Part shown: piece by piece, positions 7,315 through 14,194 of the stretch | Layout of the letters: each line of letters opens with the position of its first letter | Numbering within the stretch: position 1 is the first letter of the stretch | Assembly: GCA_934090595.1 (NCBI GenBank) | Contig: CAKOJO010000006.1 | Coordinates: 1 to 33,271 of the forward strand | DNA: 33,271 bases | DNA from: an uncultured Bacilli bacterium | GTDB taxonomy: Bacteria > Bacillota_I > Bacilli_A > RF39 > UBA660 | Direction: 5' to 3' | The notes under the pieces: generated by a model | The model's input: the letters and a program-made list of their open reading frames with translations, nothing else | Database searches by the model: none | Told to the model about the DNA's origin: nothing | Translations under genes and position numbers: made by a program

Positions 7315-8092
7315 CTACCCATTCATACTCTTCATTATCATTATAGAAATATATATTTGATTTAATTTCTTTTGCACATCTTTTAGCAGATTCTAAATCA
7401 TCATATCCAATTACTATTGAACACTCCAATTTATTATTTTCTTTATAAAATGATAATAATGCTTTTTTCTTCATTGCTGTATCACGGAAAAGATTTACTT
7501 GTTCTTCAAATACATTCATATTCAAATCATCTAAATCAAAATCAACATAACTATTTTTTAAATAGACTATATATTTATATTTTAAATTTGGTACTTGTAA
7601 ATTAGATGGTCTGACTAAGTAAATACTTTCATTCTTTTTAGTTACTCTCTTTAAAAAGTTTTCATCTGGAGAATACTTTTCAATTAAAGTCATTCGCTGC
7701 TGAATCTTCTTTTCAGTATTAACTGATAATGTAGTAACAATTAAACTTGATAATATATCTATCATTTCTAATATTTGAATATTTTGACTACTAATATTCT
7801 CTACTGCTTTTGGAGAAATCAAAACATTTTTTAGAAGTGATTTTTGTTCATATAAAATTTCTCTTAGTGTTTGAATGAAATCGCTAATATAATTACATAT
7901 CTCATTTTTTCCTTCTATATCTTCAATATAAATATTTTCATAGATACAGGCTGCTCTAATATATTCAGCTAAGCAATCACCATATCCATATTTAATGGCT
8001 TTCTCAGTTATAATTCTTCTTTCTTCTTCGTTAAGCATAACATTTATTTTTTGCCTTCTTAATTTACTGTGTCTGTCTTCTTGATTGTTCAT
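7289..8092 (-). CDS. Relaxosome accessory protein (MobC-like, ribbon-helix-helix)
   Basis: A 267-residue protein directly upstream of, and overlapping, the relaxase gene. The N-terminus (about 12-50: RRQKINVMLNEEERRIITEK, then GYGDCLAEYIRAA) has the beta strand plus two helices typical of MobC-type ribbon-helix-helix relaxosome proteins. These bind oriT and help the relaxase open DNA. The middle is helical, and the C-terminal ~90 residues form a mixed alpha/beta domain that I do not recognise and that is absent from ordinary MobC. The gene overlaps its upstream neighbour by 29 nt and the relaxase by 26 nt, indicating a tightly coupled mobilisation operon. Confidence 0.75.
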   Translation of the reverse strand: MNNQEDRHSKLRRQKINVMLNEEERRIITEKAIKYGYGDCLAEYIRAACIYENIYIEDIEGKNEICNYISDFIQTLREILYEQKSLLKNVLISPKAVENISSQNIQILEMIDILSSLIVTTLSVNTEKKIQQRMTLIEKYSPDENFLKRVTKKNESIYLVRPSNLQVPNLKYKYIVYLKNSYVDFDLDDLNMNVFEEQVNLFRDTAMKKKALLSFYKENNKLECSIVIGYDDLESAKRCAKEIKSNIYFYNDNEEYEWVGDSYTSNS

Positions 8093-8630
8093 ACAATTTC
8101 TTTTTTTCTTTCTGAAGAGTTAATTTATATAATTCAAGATCTTTTAAGTATGCCTTACGAAAATAATTTTCTGTTAACCACTTTACTCCTTCTTTTGAAA
8201 TCATAACTTTACCATCTTTAATATATTTAAATGATATAGAATTTCTTCTTTCCATTCTTTGAACTGCCATTCCTATTGCAGCTTTACTTCTATTAAAATA
8301 ATTTCTCATGTCATATAAAGATATATCATTATATTCAAATTCATAATGTGGGATATTTAATTCACTTTCTAATCTTAAAATTTGTTTTTGAAAAAATTCT
8401 ATATCAGCATCTAAATAAAATTTCTTATCATTAAAGTATACATCACTTAACCACTCAACACATTCTAATTTTATATATACAACTCTTTCACCATTGGAAG
8501 CGATTCTTTTATGAATCCAACATTCCAATGGATGTCTTCTTTTCATTTTCTTAACTACATTTTCAAACTGCTCATCATTTAGATTAAACTTCTGTTGAAT
8601 ACGCCACTTCTCCATTGATTTAAATTCCAT
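8064..8630 (-). CDS. Duplicated-domain, probable DNA-binding protein of the mobilisation operon
   Basis: A 188-residue basic protein built from two related halves. Residues about 8-90 (an FNLNDEQFENVVKKMKRR element, a basic strand, then VEWLSDVYFNDKKFYLDADIEFF) match about 97-178 (ISLYDMRNYFNRSKAAIGMAVQRMERR, then VKWLTENYFRKAYLKDLELY). Each half looks like a small winged-helix-type unit followed by a helix. A two-fold DNA-binding protein as the first gene after the oriT-like region suggests a relaxosome component or operon regulator. AAAGGAGAAAAAC precedes the ATG. I do not recognise a named family. Confidence 0.6.
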   Translation of the reverse strand: MEFKSMEKWRIQQKFNLNDEQFENVVKKMKRRHPLECWIHKRIASNGERVVYIKLECVEWLSDVYFNDKKFYLDADIEFFQKQILRLESELNIPHYEFEYNDISLYDMRNYFNRSKAAIGMAVQRMERRNSISFKYIKDGKVMISKEGVKWLTENYFRKAYLKDLELYKLTLQKEKKKLYEQSRRQTQ

Positions 8631-8659
8631 GTTTTTCTCCTTTCTAATTTAGATTCAGA

Positions 8660-8770
8660 AGTGAGGTAACTAAGTAGTCTTGTATAATATATCAAGCATG
8701 GTGTTGACACACCCCTCAGCTTGTTAGGGATGTCCCTAAAACCCACTAAGTAGTCGCTGACAGTTAGTAG
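8660..8770. other. Candidate origin of transfer (oriT)
   Basis: A non-coding region immediately upstream of the mobilisation operon, noticeably less AT-rich than its surroundings. It holds an 11-bp direct repeat ACTAAGTAGTC at 8669-8679 and 8745-8755. It also holds a 5-bp hairpin GGTGT-TGAC-ACACC at 8700-8713 and a 7-bp inverted repeat TTAGGGA-TG-TCCCTAA at 8724-8739. Repeats plus inverted repeats beside MobC and relaxase genes are the usual makeup of oriT. The nic site cannot be assigned from sequence alone. The short minus-strand frame across it is taken to be spurious. Confidence 0.7.
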
Positions 8771-8788
8771 AATTTTTTTCAAAAATTA

Positions 8789-9118
8789 TTAATAATATTT
8801 TTCATTTTCATCTATTTCTAATGATGAAAAATAATCCAAACTATTATAAAAAACTGCTTCAGAAATTTCACCTGAAGTAGCTTTTTCTAAATCATTTTTT
8901 GTTAAATTTCCTCTTGTATAATGATCAGTTAGATAATGAGAAATTGAATAAGGATTTATATTTTCATTCTCAACTTTTGATGTAATTTTATAAATAAATT
9001 TTGCATCTTCTTCATCAATATCAGGGAAACAATCATATATTCCTTTAAAAATATAATAAGATTTTAAATTTTCTTTATGAGTTTCTGGCATAGTCTTATA
9101 TATTGAAAATATATCCAA
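8789..9118 (-). CDS. Hypothetical protein, paralogue of its upstream neighbour
   Basis: About 109 residues and acidic, with no recognised domain. It is related to the protein encoded just upstream (9120-9461). Both share a Y-[YC]-F-x-x-G segment, a central S-x-[PI]-x-S-I pattern, an N-[IL]-T repeat and an ending with LEID. I prefer the TTG start at 9118, directly after the neighbour's stop and 9 nt from GAGAGG; a longer frame reaches an ATG at 9157. It is the last gene before oriT in the transcribed direction. The end (LEIDENEKYY) is acidic but does not fit the shared tail well. Confidence 0.6.
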   Translation of the reverse strand: MDIFSIYKTMPETHKENLKSYYIFKGIYDCFPDIDEEDAKFIYKITSKVENENINPYSISHYLTDHYTRGNLTKNDLEKATSGEISEAVFYNSLDYFSSLEIDENEKYY

Positions 9119-9119
9119 A

Positions 9120-9461
9120 TTAATCAACCTCTCTTTCATAAATATCATCAATTTCAAGAGGGTTTCCTAGTTCTTTTCCATTATTATACCAATCATAAAA
9201 ATCATCTACTGATAATGATTTAATTTGGTCAATTGTTATATTTTTTTCTTCATAAATTTCATTTGCTAGTAATTGTCCTATTGATATTGGATCTGTATAA
9301 TCTCCATGAACTTCTGAACACTTTTTTATCAATAATTCTAACTCTTCTTTTGGAATATCATTTTTAACATTTGTCAAACCAATATAAAAGCAATAATCAT
9401 AAATATTATAATCATCAAACGATGCTGAATATTCTTTTATTTTTTTAAAAGATTCTATCAT
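9120..9461 (-). CDS. Hypothetical acidic protein, paralogue of its downstream neighbour
   Basis: A 113-residue soluble acidic protein, similar in layout to the product of the gene at 8789, so this looks like an old tandem duplication. No catalytic motif is visible. Its ATG overlaps the ArdC stop codon (ATGA), indicating translational coupling in the same operon. The end, NPLEIDDIYEREVD, is rich in acidic residues and may be a degenerate form of the shared tail; I count it as doubtful. Confidence 0.65.
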   Translation of the reverse strand: MIESFKKIKEYSASFDDYNIYDYCFYIGLTNVKNDIPKEELELLIKKCSEVHGDYTDPISIGQLLANEIYEEKNITIDQIKSLSVDDFYDWYNNGKELGNPLEIDDIYEREVD

Positions 9462-10405
9462 ATATCCATCTCCATTTCTTGCTCTATTTCGTTTATTTGA
9501 ACTTTTTCTTTTTTAATACTATTTTCTTCTAAATAATCTACAATTTTGTTAGCATCTGTTATTGCATTAAATAATTCTTGTGGATTGTTTTTTAATATTT
9601 CTAGCCAATTCTTAACATAACTTTTATGATTATCTAAATGCCTTTTATCCTCTTCTAAATGAAACTTTTGCATTAAAAAAGAAGAACTAATTTCTGCTCT
9701 TAATTCTTCTTTAGCATAACCTTCAGTTCCAAAATGGTCTTTCATATTTCTTGATAATCTTGATTCATGTCCTGTTGAATGAGCTAATTCATGAAGTTGT
9801 GTAGCATAATAAGAATTACTTGTTTTAAAAGTATTTGATGGTGGCAAAACAACTATATCTTTTGAAGGACTATAATAGGCATCTTCGCCTTCTTCTTTAT
9901 ATCCTACGCCTATATTATCAATTATATTTTGAATATAATCATTACTAATAATTTCTTGTTTTTGTTCTGTTTTATCATTAACCAATCCATCAACTAAATC
10001 TCCATTGAATACTGTATAACTCATTTTACTTATTTTAAATTCTTTTTCTTTTTCTGGATTTTCTTCAATAATTTTATTATATTCTTCAAAACTTATAATC
10101 TTATTATCTTTTTTATTTTTCATTGCCCACCATTCAACTGGTACACCTTTACCTTTTGCTGAACCAATAAATTTCCAATGCTTTTTTCCCATTTGATTAA
10201 ATGTAATCCATCTATTATCTTTATATCCTCTTTTATAAGCAATGTATGATAAATATAAATTATTTACACCTCTATATTTTATTCCAGAAATAGCATTTTC
10301 AGGAATAGAAGTCTTCCACATTTGCTCCCATGGAATGTTTCCTTCCTCTAAACTTTTTATATACATATCAATTAAATCTTGTCTAGTTTTTGGAAGTTTA
10401 CTCAT
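9458..10405 (-). CDS. ardC: ArdC-like antirestriction protein with zincin domain
   Basis: A 315-residue protein of the ArdC type. The N-terminal ssDNA-binding domain (about 5-135) shows the family landmarks: IPW, RGVNNLYL, W.TF.Q and the G.....V.WW strand. The C-terminal metallopeptidase-like domain carries HELAHSTGH (H205, E206, H209) and the downstream KEELRAEISSSF glutamates. ArdC proteins protect incoming single-stranded DNA from restriction, and the related domain of the RP4 TraC primase is known to travel to recipients. The protein ends in EQEMEMDI, the element's shared acidic tail. The start overlaps the upstream stop by 8 nt. Its position next to oriT fits entry of this region early in transfer. 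Family assignment is firm; co-transfer is inference. Confidence 0.88.
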   Translation of the reverse strand: MSKLPKTRQDLIDMYIKSLEEGNIPWEQMWKTSIPENAISGIKYRGVNNLYLSYIAYKRGYKDNRWITFNQMGKKHWKFIGSAKGKGVPVEWWAMKNKKDNKIISFEEYNKIIEENPEKEKEFKISKMSYTVFNGDLVDGLVNDKTEQKQEIISNDYIQNIIDNIGVGYKEEGEDAYYSPSKDIVVLPPSNTFKTSNSYYATQLHELAHSTGHESRLSRNMKDHFGTEGYAKEELRAEISSSFLMQKFHLEEDKRHLDNHKSYVKNWLEILKNNPQELFNAITDANKIVDYLEENSIKKEKVQINEIEQEMEMDI

Positions 10406-11342
10406 ATTCTATTTCATCCATTTCTTGTTCTTGAGCTATCTCTTTATCTGTCATTTCATAAAATATAGGAATTGTAATTTCGTTAAATAAATCTTTATAT
10501 ACATACTTATTTTCATTAACTATAAATATATCTGACTCACTATCTTTTAATATTTCTCTAATATCTATCATTCTTCTTATATCTCTTGATAACCTAGAAA
10601 TATTAACAGAATATAGATCTAAAGTTTTATTATTTTTTATATCCTCTAATGCTTTTCCAAATGCTTTTTCATGATTTTTTAATCCTGAACATCTATCAAA
10701 ATATATTCTTATTAATTCAGTATTTCCTTTAGCATTTTGATTAATAGAATATAAACATTTATCAATTTGGTTTTTTATAGCAATCATAGATTCACCTTGA
10801 ACATTATCTACACGACAATAAATTGAATATAATTTATTATCTTTATTTTGTTTCCAAATCATATCTAAAACTTCTTCTACTGCATCTTTTAAAGAAGCTG
10901 AATCCATTACATCATCATATTCTATTTCGCCATCTTTATTATAAAAAGACAATTCAAACCAGTTATTATTATTAATTTCTAGTTCATATAATTTGTGTTT
11001 TTCATTTAATATATCTAATAATTCATTATCGTCTTTGATATATAATGACATCTCATCTTTAAATGCTCCGACTTCATTTTTATCTTTAACATGAGCAATT
11101 AAATCTCCTGCTTTTATTTGTTCACCATCAAGTGTTATATAATCTTTTTTTGCAAGTAAATCACAAGATACTATTCCTCTAGCAACAATTTTATATTCAC
11201 CTTCTGAAGACTTTATACTTGCTACTTCTCCACCATACCAGAAAACATTATCATGATTTGGTTCTTCATTTTCTTGAATTTTTATATCAACATTTAATCT
11301 TGTATATCCGTTTGGTGATATTTTTCCACGAACTAAATTCAT
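10398..11342 (-). CDS. Serine-recombinase-like protein lacking the catalytic serine
   Basis: A 314-residue two-part protein. Residues 1-165 are an unrecognised N-terminal region. Residues about 170-285 align with the catalytic domain of serine recombinases: YSIYCRVDN matches the YCRVS active-site strand, and SVNISRLSRDIRR matches the helix with the active-site arginines. The nucleophilic serine is replaced by Asp179 in this reading, and no recombinase or zinc-ribbon domain follows, so strand exchange is not expected. The protein ends in EQEMDEIEYE, the shared acidic tail. It might bind DNA or compete with the true recombinase; that is speculation. AGGAGATAAATA precedes the ATG, which overlaps the previous stop by one base. 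Confidence 0.75.
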   Translation of the reverse strand: MNLVRGKISPNGYTRLNVDIKIQENEEPNHDNVFWYGGEVASIKSSEGEYKIVARGIVSCDLLAKKDYITLDGEQIKAGDLIAHVKDKNEVGAFKDEMSLYIKDDNELLDILNEKHKLYELEINNNNWFELSFYNKDGEIEYDDVMDSASLKDAVEEVLDMIWKQNKDNKLYSIYCRVDNVQGESMIAIKNQIDKCLYSINQNAKGNTELIRIYFDRCSGLKNHEKAFGKALEDIKNNKTLDLYSVNISRLSRDIRRMIDIREILKDSESDIFIVNENKYVYKDLFNEITIPIFYEMTDKEIAQEQEMDEIEYE

Positions 11343-11557
11343 TATTTATCTCCTAATATTTTAGTATCAAGATCTTGTTGCATTTGATAGATTTTTTCTT
11401 GTTGTTTTTTATAATCATATAATACTTTTAACTGTTTATCATAATCGGATATTACAACATTAATAGCATCTATTTTATCTAGTTCCTTCTTCTTTAGTGC
11501 TTCTAACCTCTCAATTTTTTTCTCTAATGGTTTATTCAAAATTAATTCTCCTTTCAT
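11342..11557 (-). CDS. Small coiled-coil protein
   Basis: Up to 71 residues, almost wholly a charged coiled coil (LEKKIERLEALKKKELDKID, then more heptads to QQDLD). No other feature is visible. The ATG at 11557 overlaps the preceding stop (ATGA coupling). However, AAAGGAGA lies just after that ATG and is ideally placed for a TTG at 11539, so the shorter 65-residue version is equally likely. It has no acidic tail (ends ILGDK). Confidence 0.6.
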   Translation of the reverse strand: MKGELILNKPLEKKIERLEALKKKELDKIDAINVVISDYDKQLKVLYDYKKQQEKIYQMQQDLDTKILGDK

Positions 11558-12111
11558 ATTTCTAATTCATATTCTTCATCAATATTATTTAATTCAAAAG
11601 ATTTATCTGTTTCTTTATAACAATTATCAAGAATCCATTTAAAATTTTTTGAAATATTTTCATCTTCTCTAAGTAATAATCCTTGCCATATTCCTTTAAT
11701 ATGATTTATTCCATTTAAAAACTTTATTCCTGTTCCTCCTGCCTCTTTCCAATCAAGAAGATTCTTTGTATGGTCATCAATTAAATAATCAAATGAAGTA
11801 ATTTTACTAGGTAAATATTTATATTTAATATCACCATAAGGAACAAAAATTCTCTTTTCAATTGGTAACTCTGGAAGATATTTATTTAACCAATTATTTT
11901 TTTCTTTTAAAGCATAATCACTATCACTTAAAAAAGAAGAAAGAATATAAATATCCTTTCCTTCTCTAATAAGTTTTTTAGTTTCTTCTAATATATAATT
12001 GTTTGGTTTTAATGATTCATAATAACCTTTTTGATATAATTCATTATTTGATTGAATATTTTTCCATTCGGCAAGAGTACCATCTATATCAATGAAAATT
12101 CTTGTTTTCAT
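11554..12111 (-). CDS. HAD-superfamily 5'(3')-deoxyribonucleotidase-like protein
   Basis: A 185-residue HAD phosphatase of the NT5C type. The nucleophile motif IFIDIDGTLAEW provides Asp8 and Asp10. The middle has an ILSSF motif (motif II serine), and DYLIDDHTKNLLDW is the acidic motif IV. Relatives remove phosphate from deoxyribonucleotides or act on unusual nucleotides. The C-terminal extension ends in NNIDEEYELEI, the shared acidic tail, which is not part of the HAD fold. Its presence in a conjugative element, between SSB and ArdC genes, suggests nucleotide handling during transfer or interference with a nucleotide-based defence; that is inference. Confidence 0.78.
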   Translation of the reverse strand: MKTRIFIDIDGTLAEWKNIQSNNELYQKGYYESLKPNNYILEETKKLIREGKDIYILSSFLSDSDYALKEKNNWLNKYLPELPIEKRIFVPYGDIKYKYLPSKITSFDYLIDDHTKNLLDWKEAGGTGIKFLNGINHIKGIWQGLLLREDENISKNFKWILDNCYKETDKSFELNNIDEEYELEI

Positions 12112-12113
12112 GA

Positions 12114-12317
12114 TTATTTATCTAATTCAACTTCATCTTTTAATGGAACTTTTTCATAATCAATATAGCTCTCAATATAACTTTCAATAGAGTTTTTTAA
12201 ATCTCCAATTGTTTCGCATTTATATTTAGTACCTGATGAAGACGGAGTGCCAATATAAACAGTTTTTTCTTCTTTAGAAAATACTATTTCAAGTTCAATA
12301 TCATCTTTTATAATCAT
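12114..12317 (-). CDS. Small acidic hypothetical protein with shared tail
   Basis: A 67-residue, mostly beta-strand then helical, acidic protein. I recognise no family. Its ATG overlaps the SSB stop (ATGA), so it is co-translated with SSB. It ends in LKDEVELDK, a clear example of the shared acidic/hydrophobic tail on a very small protein, so the tail makes up a sizeable part of it. Confidence 0.65.
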   Translation of the reverse strand: MIIKDDIELEIVFSKEEKTVYIGTPSSSGTKYKCETIGDLKNSIESYIESYIDYEKVPLKDEVELDK

Positions 12318-12685
12318 TTATCCATTTCCTCCTCTACTTCATCATTTAAAATAGTTTTATCTTGATTTTTGCTGTGAGATAGATAATCAATATTATCAAC
12401 AACAATATCAGTATATTTAGTTTTTTGACCATCTTTTTCTACTAATCTAGTTTGTATTGATGCCTCTATAAGAACTAAATCACCTTTTAATAAATGGTCT
12501 GATTTTTTTACTGCTCTTTCATTCCATGCTGTTAAATCTATAAAGTTTGCTTCGTGTTCACCATTTTCATTTGTGTATGGTTTTGGTACAGCAATAGTAA
12601 TACTAGCATAATTTTTTCCTGCTTCAGTTTGTTTTAATTCTGGTTTTGATACCATTCTTCCTACAAGTAATGTTTGATTTAACAT
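12314..12685 (-). CDS. ssb: Single-stranded DNA-binding protein
   Basis: A 123-residue SSB with one OB fold: LNQTLLVGRMVSKPELKQT, then FIDLTAWNERAVKKSDHLLK and LVLIEASI. It coats the transferred strand. The normal SSB tip (acidic residues ending in IPF/LPF, which recruits partner proteins) is missing. Instead it ends in NDEVEEEMDK, the element's shared tail. Linker and protein are short for an SSB. AAAGGAGAG precedes the ATG. It is the second gene after palindrome 13099-13116 and is coupled to the gene at 12114. Family assignment is secure. Confidence 0.93.
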   Translation of the reverse strand: MLNQTLLVGRMVSKPELKQTEAGKNYASITIAVPKPYTNENGEHEANFIDLTAWNERAVKKSDHLLKGDLVLIEASIQTRLVEKDGQKTKYTDIVVDNIDYLSHSKNQDKTILNDEVEEEMDK

Positions 12686-12700
12686 ATAATCTCTCCTTTT

Positions 12701-13081
12701 CTATTTTTCTATTTCTTCTTCTAATTCTGCTTCGTTTTTCTTCTCAAATTTCATACTTAATAACCTACTATTGGTATAAAAAGATTCCAAATCTTTAACA
12801 TTTAATGGTTCTACTCCAAACCAGTTTTTAGATGATTCTTTAGTATATCCAAATGTTAATCCCTTTGTTATTTGAAATTCAAAAACAAGATAATTTGGAT
12901 TATTATTATTAATTCTAGCCAGATGCTGCCAATCTGAGAAAGTTCTATAATCTTTAAGAAGTTTTCCAATTCCTAAATCGTCTAAAAACTTTCGGAATTT
13001 ATTAAACTCTTCTTCATTTGATACCATTATAGAATTAATTCCAGCGATAAAGTCTAGCCATTTATTCTCTTCGTTTATCAA
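12701..13081 (-). CDS. Hypothetical protein leading the SSB cluster, with shared tail
   Basis: A 126-residue soluble protein with a predicted alpha/beta fold (aromatic strands NYLVFEFQITKGLTFGYTK). I do not recognise it. It begins with TTG, supported by AAGGAGATTTAA directly upstream, and ends in EAELEEEIEK, the shared tail. It is the first gene after palindrome 13099-13116, so it probably heads the transcription unit that includes ssb, the HAD gene and ardC. Confidence 0.7.
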   Translation of the reverse strand: MINEENKWLDFIAGINSIMVSNEEEFNKFRKFLDDLGIGKLLKDYRTFSDWQHLARINNNNPNYLVFEFQITKGLTFGYTKESSKNWFGVEPLNVKDLESFYTNSRLLSMKFEKKNEAELEEEIEK

Positions 13082-13098
13082 TTAAATCTCCTTTCTGT

Positions 13099-13116
13099 TG
13101 CCTACAATAGTAGTCA
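13099..13116. promoter_or_regulatory. Imperfect copy of the shared 18-bp palindrome
   Basis: The sequence TGCCTACAATAGTAGTCA differs at two positions, one per arm, from the perfect palindrome TGTCTACAATAGTAGACA found at 16571 and 24408. It occupies the same place: after a stop codon and a T-rich minus-strand stretch, and just before the ribosome binding site of the next gene. It is likely a weaker operator. Confidence 0.55.
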
Positions 13117-13132
13117 ATAATTTTAAAAAAAA

Positions 13133-14173
13133 TTACATCTCTATTTCTAAATCTTCTTCTACTTCTTTATCTTTAGATGATGATAAATCATAATGATAAA
13201 GTTCATTCTTACCATAAGTAATAGAAGTTATATTTGAAAAGTTAAATTCTTCTGTCCATCTGCTTGTTTCTTCCTGAGAATTTTCTTTAATAAACTTTGA
13301 TACTTCTTCATAAGCTTTACCATATCCACTACTGCCTTTACTATCATTAGTTAAATCTCTTTTTAATGCACTATATTCATATTTAAATGTTAAACTTTTA
13401 TCTCCATATTGAATTGTTATATTAACTGTTTTTGCATCAATATCTTTAATAGAATTATATATATTTCTTTTTATATATAAATCTTTAAATTCATTATTTT
13501 TGTTTTCTTTTATAATATCTAAATATTCAATCTTATCACGGAATATTAGCAATTCAAGTCCTAATTCTTCTTTGTTATTCCTATAATCATCTATTGTTTC
13601 TATAATTTTATTAGCATACTTTTCAACAGTCTTTTGAGGATTATTTAAATATTCAACATCTATATAATGTCCTTTGTATTCTGGAATATTTGTGAATTCA
13701 TAACTTGAATATGACTTTTGAAGTTTTATTATTGGATTCATTTCTTCAACGAATTGTTCCCTTACATCTCTCTTATAACTATCTATTCTATAATCTTCTA
13801 AATGATTATATTTTTCAATGGCTATATCTTTTAATTTTTCTTCATTGGCAAATGAATATTTCTCTATATAATCTTGTATTTCATTCCACAATTTTTCACC
13901 TAAAACACCAAAAGAACTTTTTTCAATTAAGTTCTTTTCTTTAGGTAATAATTCATTTAAATAATAAGTGCAATCATATAATACTCTATCTTTTGTATCC
14001 AAATATCCTGCTACTGCATAATCATTTTGTGATAAATAACTATAATTTGTTTTAGTATATATAACAACAAATCTATCATCAAATTGCTCTTTATGAATTT
14101 TTTGATGATTATAATTACCTTCAAAAACTAAATCATTAACATCAGGATTTAAAAGAAATCTTTCTATATCCAT
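13133..14173 (-). CDS. Hypothetical protein, member of a tandem paralogue pair, with shared tail
   Basis: A 346-residue soluble protein, homologous over its whole length to the product of the next gene upstream (14195). Shared landmarks are HKE..DDRF near the N-terminus, a Y.NNP.K segment, GLELLI in the middle, the identical core DAKTVNITIQYGDKSLTFKY and the end EEDLEIEM. No catalytic motif is evident. It starts at ATG after GGGGTGATAAT. A 65-bp stretch of DNA (13376-13440) is identical to the paralogue, although the rest has diverged strongly. Function is unknown; the acidic tail places it among the candidate cargo proteins. Confidence 0.75.
   Translation of the reverse strand: MDIERFLLNPDVNDLVFEGNYNHQKIHKEQFDDRFVVIYTKTNYSYLSQNDYAVAGYLDTKDRVLYDCTYYLNELLPKEKNLIEKSSFGVLGEKLWNEIQDYIEKYSFANEEKLKDIAIEKYNHLEDYRIDSYKRDVREQFVEEMNPIIKLQKSYSSYEFTNIPEYKGHYIDVEYLNNPQKTVEKYANKIIETIDDYRNNKEELGLELLIFRDKIEYLDIIKENKNNEFKDLYIKRNIYNSIKDIDAKTVNITIQYGDKSLTFKYEYSALKRDLTNDSKGSSGYGKAYEEVSKFIKENSQEETSRWTEEFNFSNITSITYGKNELYHYDLSSSKDKEVEEDLEIEM
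13376..13440. repeat. 65-bp exact repeat inside the paralogue pair, copy 1
   Basis: This stretch is identical base for base to 14441-14505, in the same orientation, spaced 1,065 bp apart. It encodes the same core peptide in both genes. Flanking coding sequence is much more diverged, suggesting gene conversion. Confidence 0.9.
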
Positions 14174-14194
14174 ATTGTATTATCACCCCTTTAA

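Noticed and set aside
8579..8782. Minus-strand frame of 67 codons across the oriT-like region
   Set aside because: It has no ribosome binding site, consists mostly of non-coding repeat sequence, and overlaps the real gene at 8064 in another frame.
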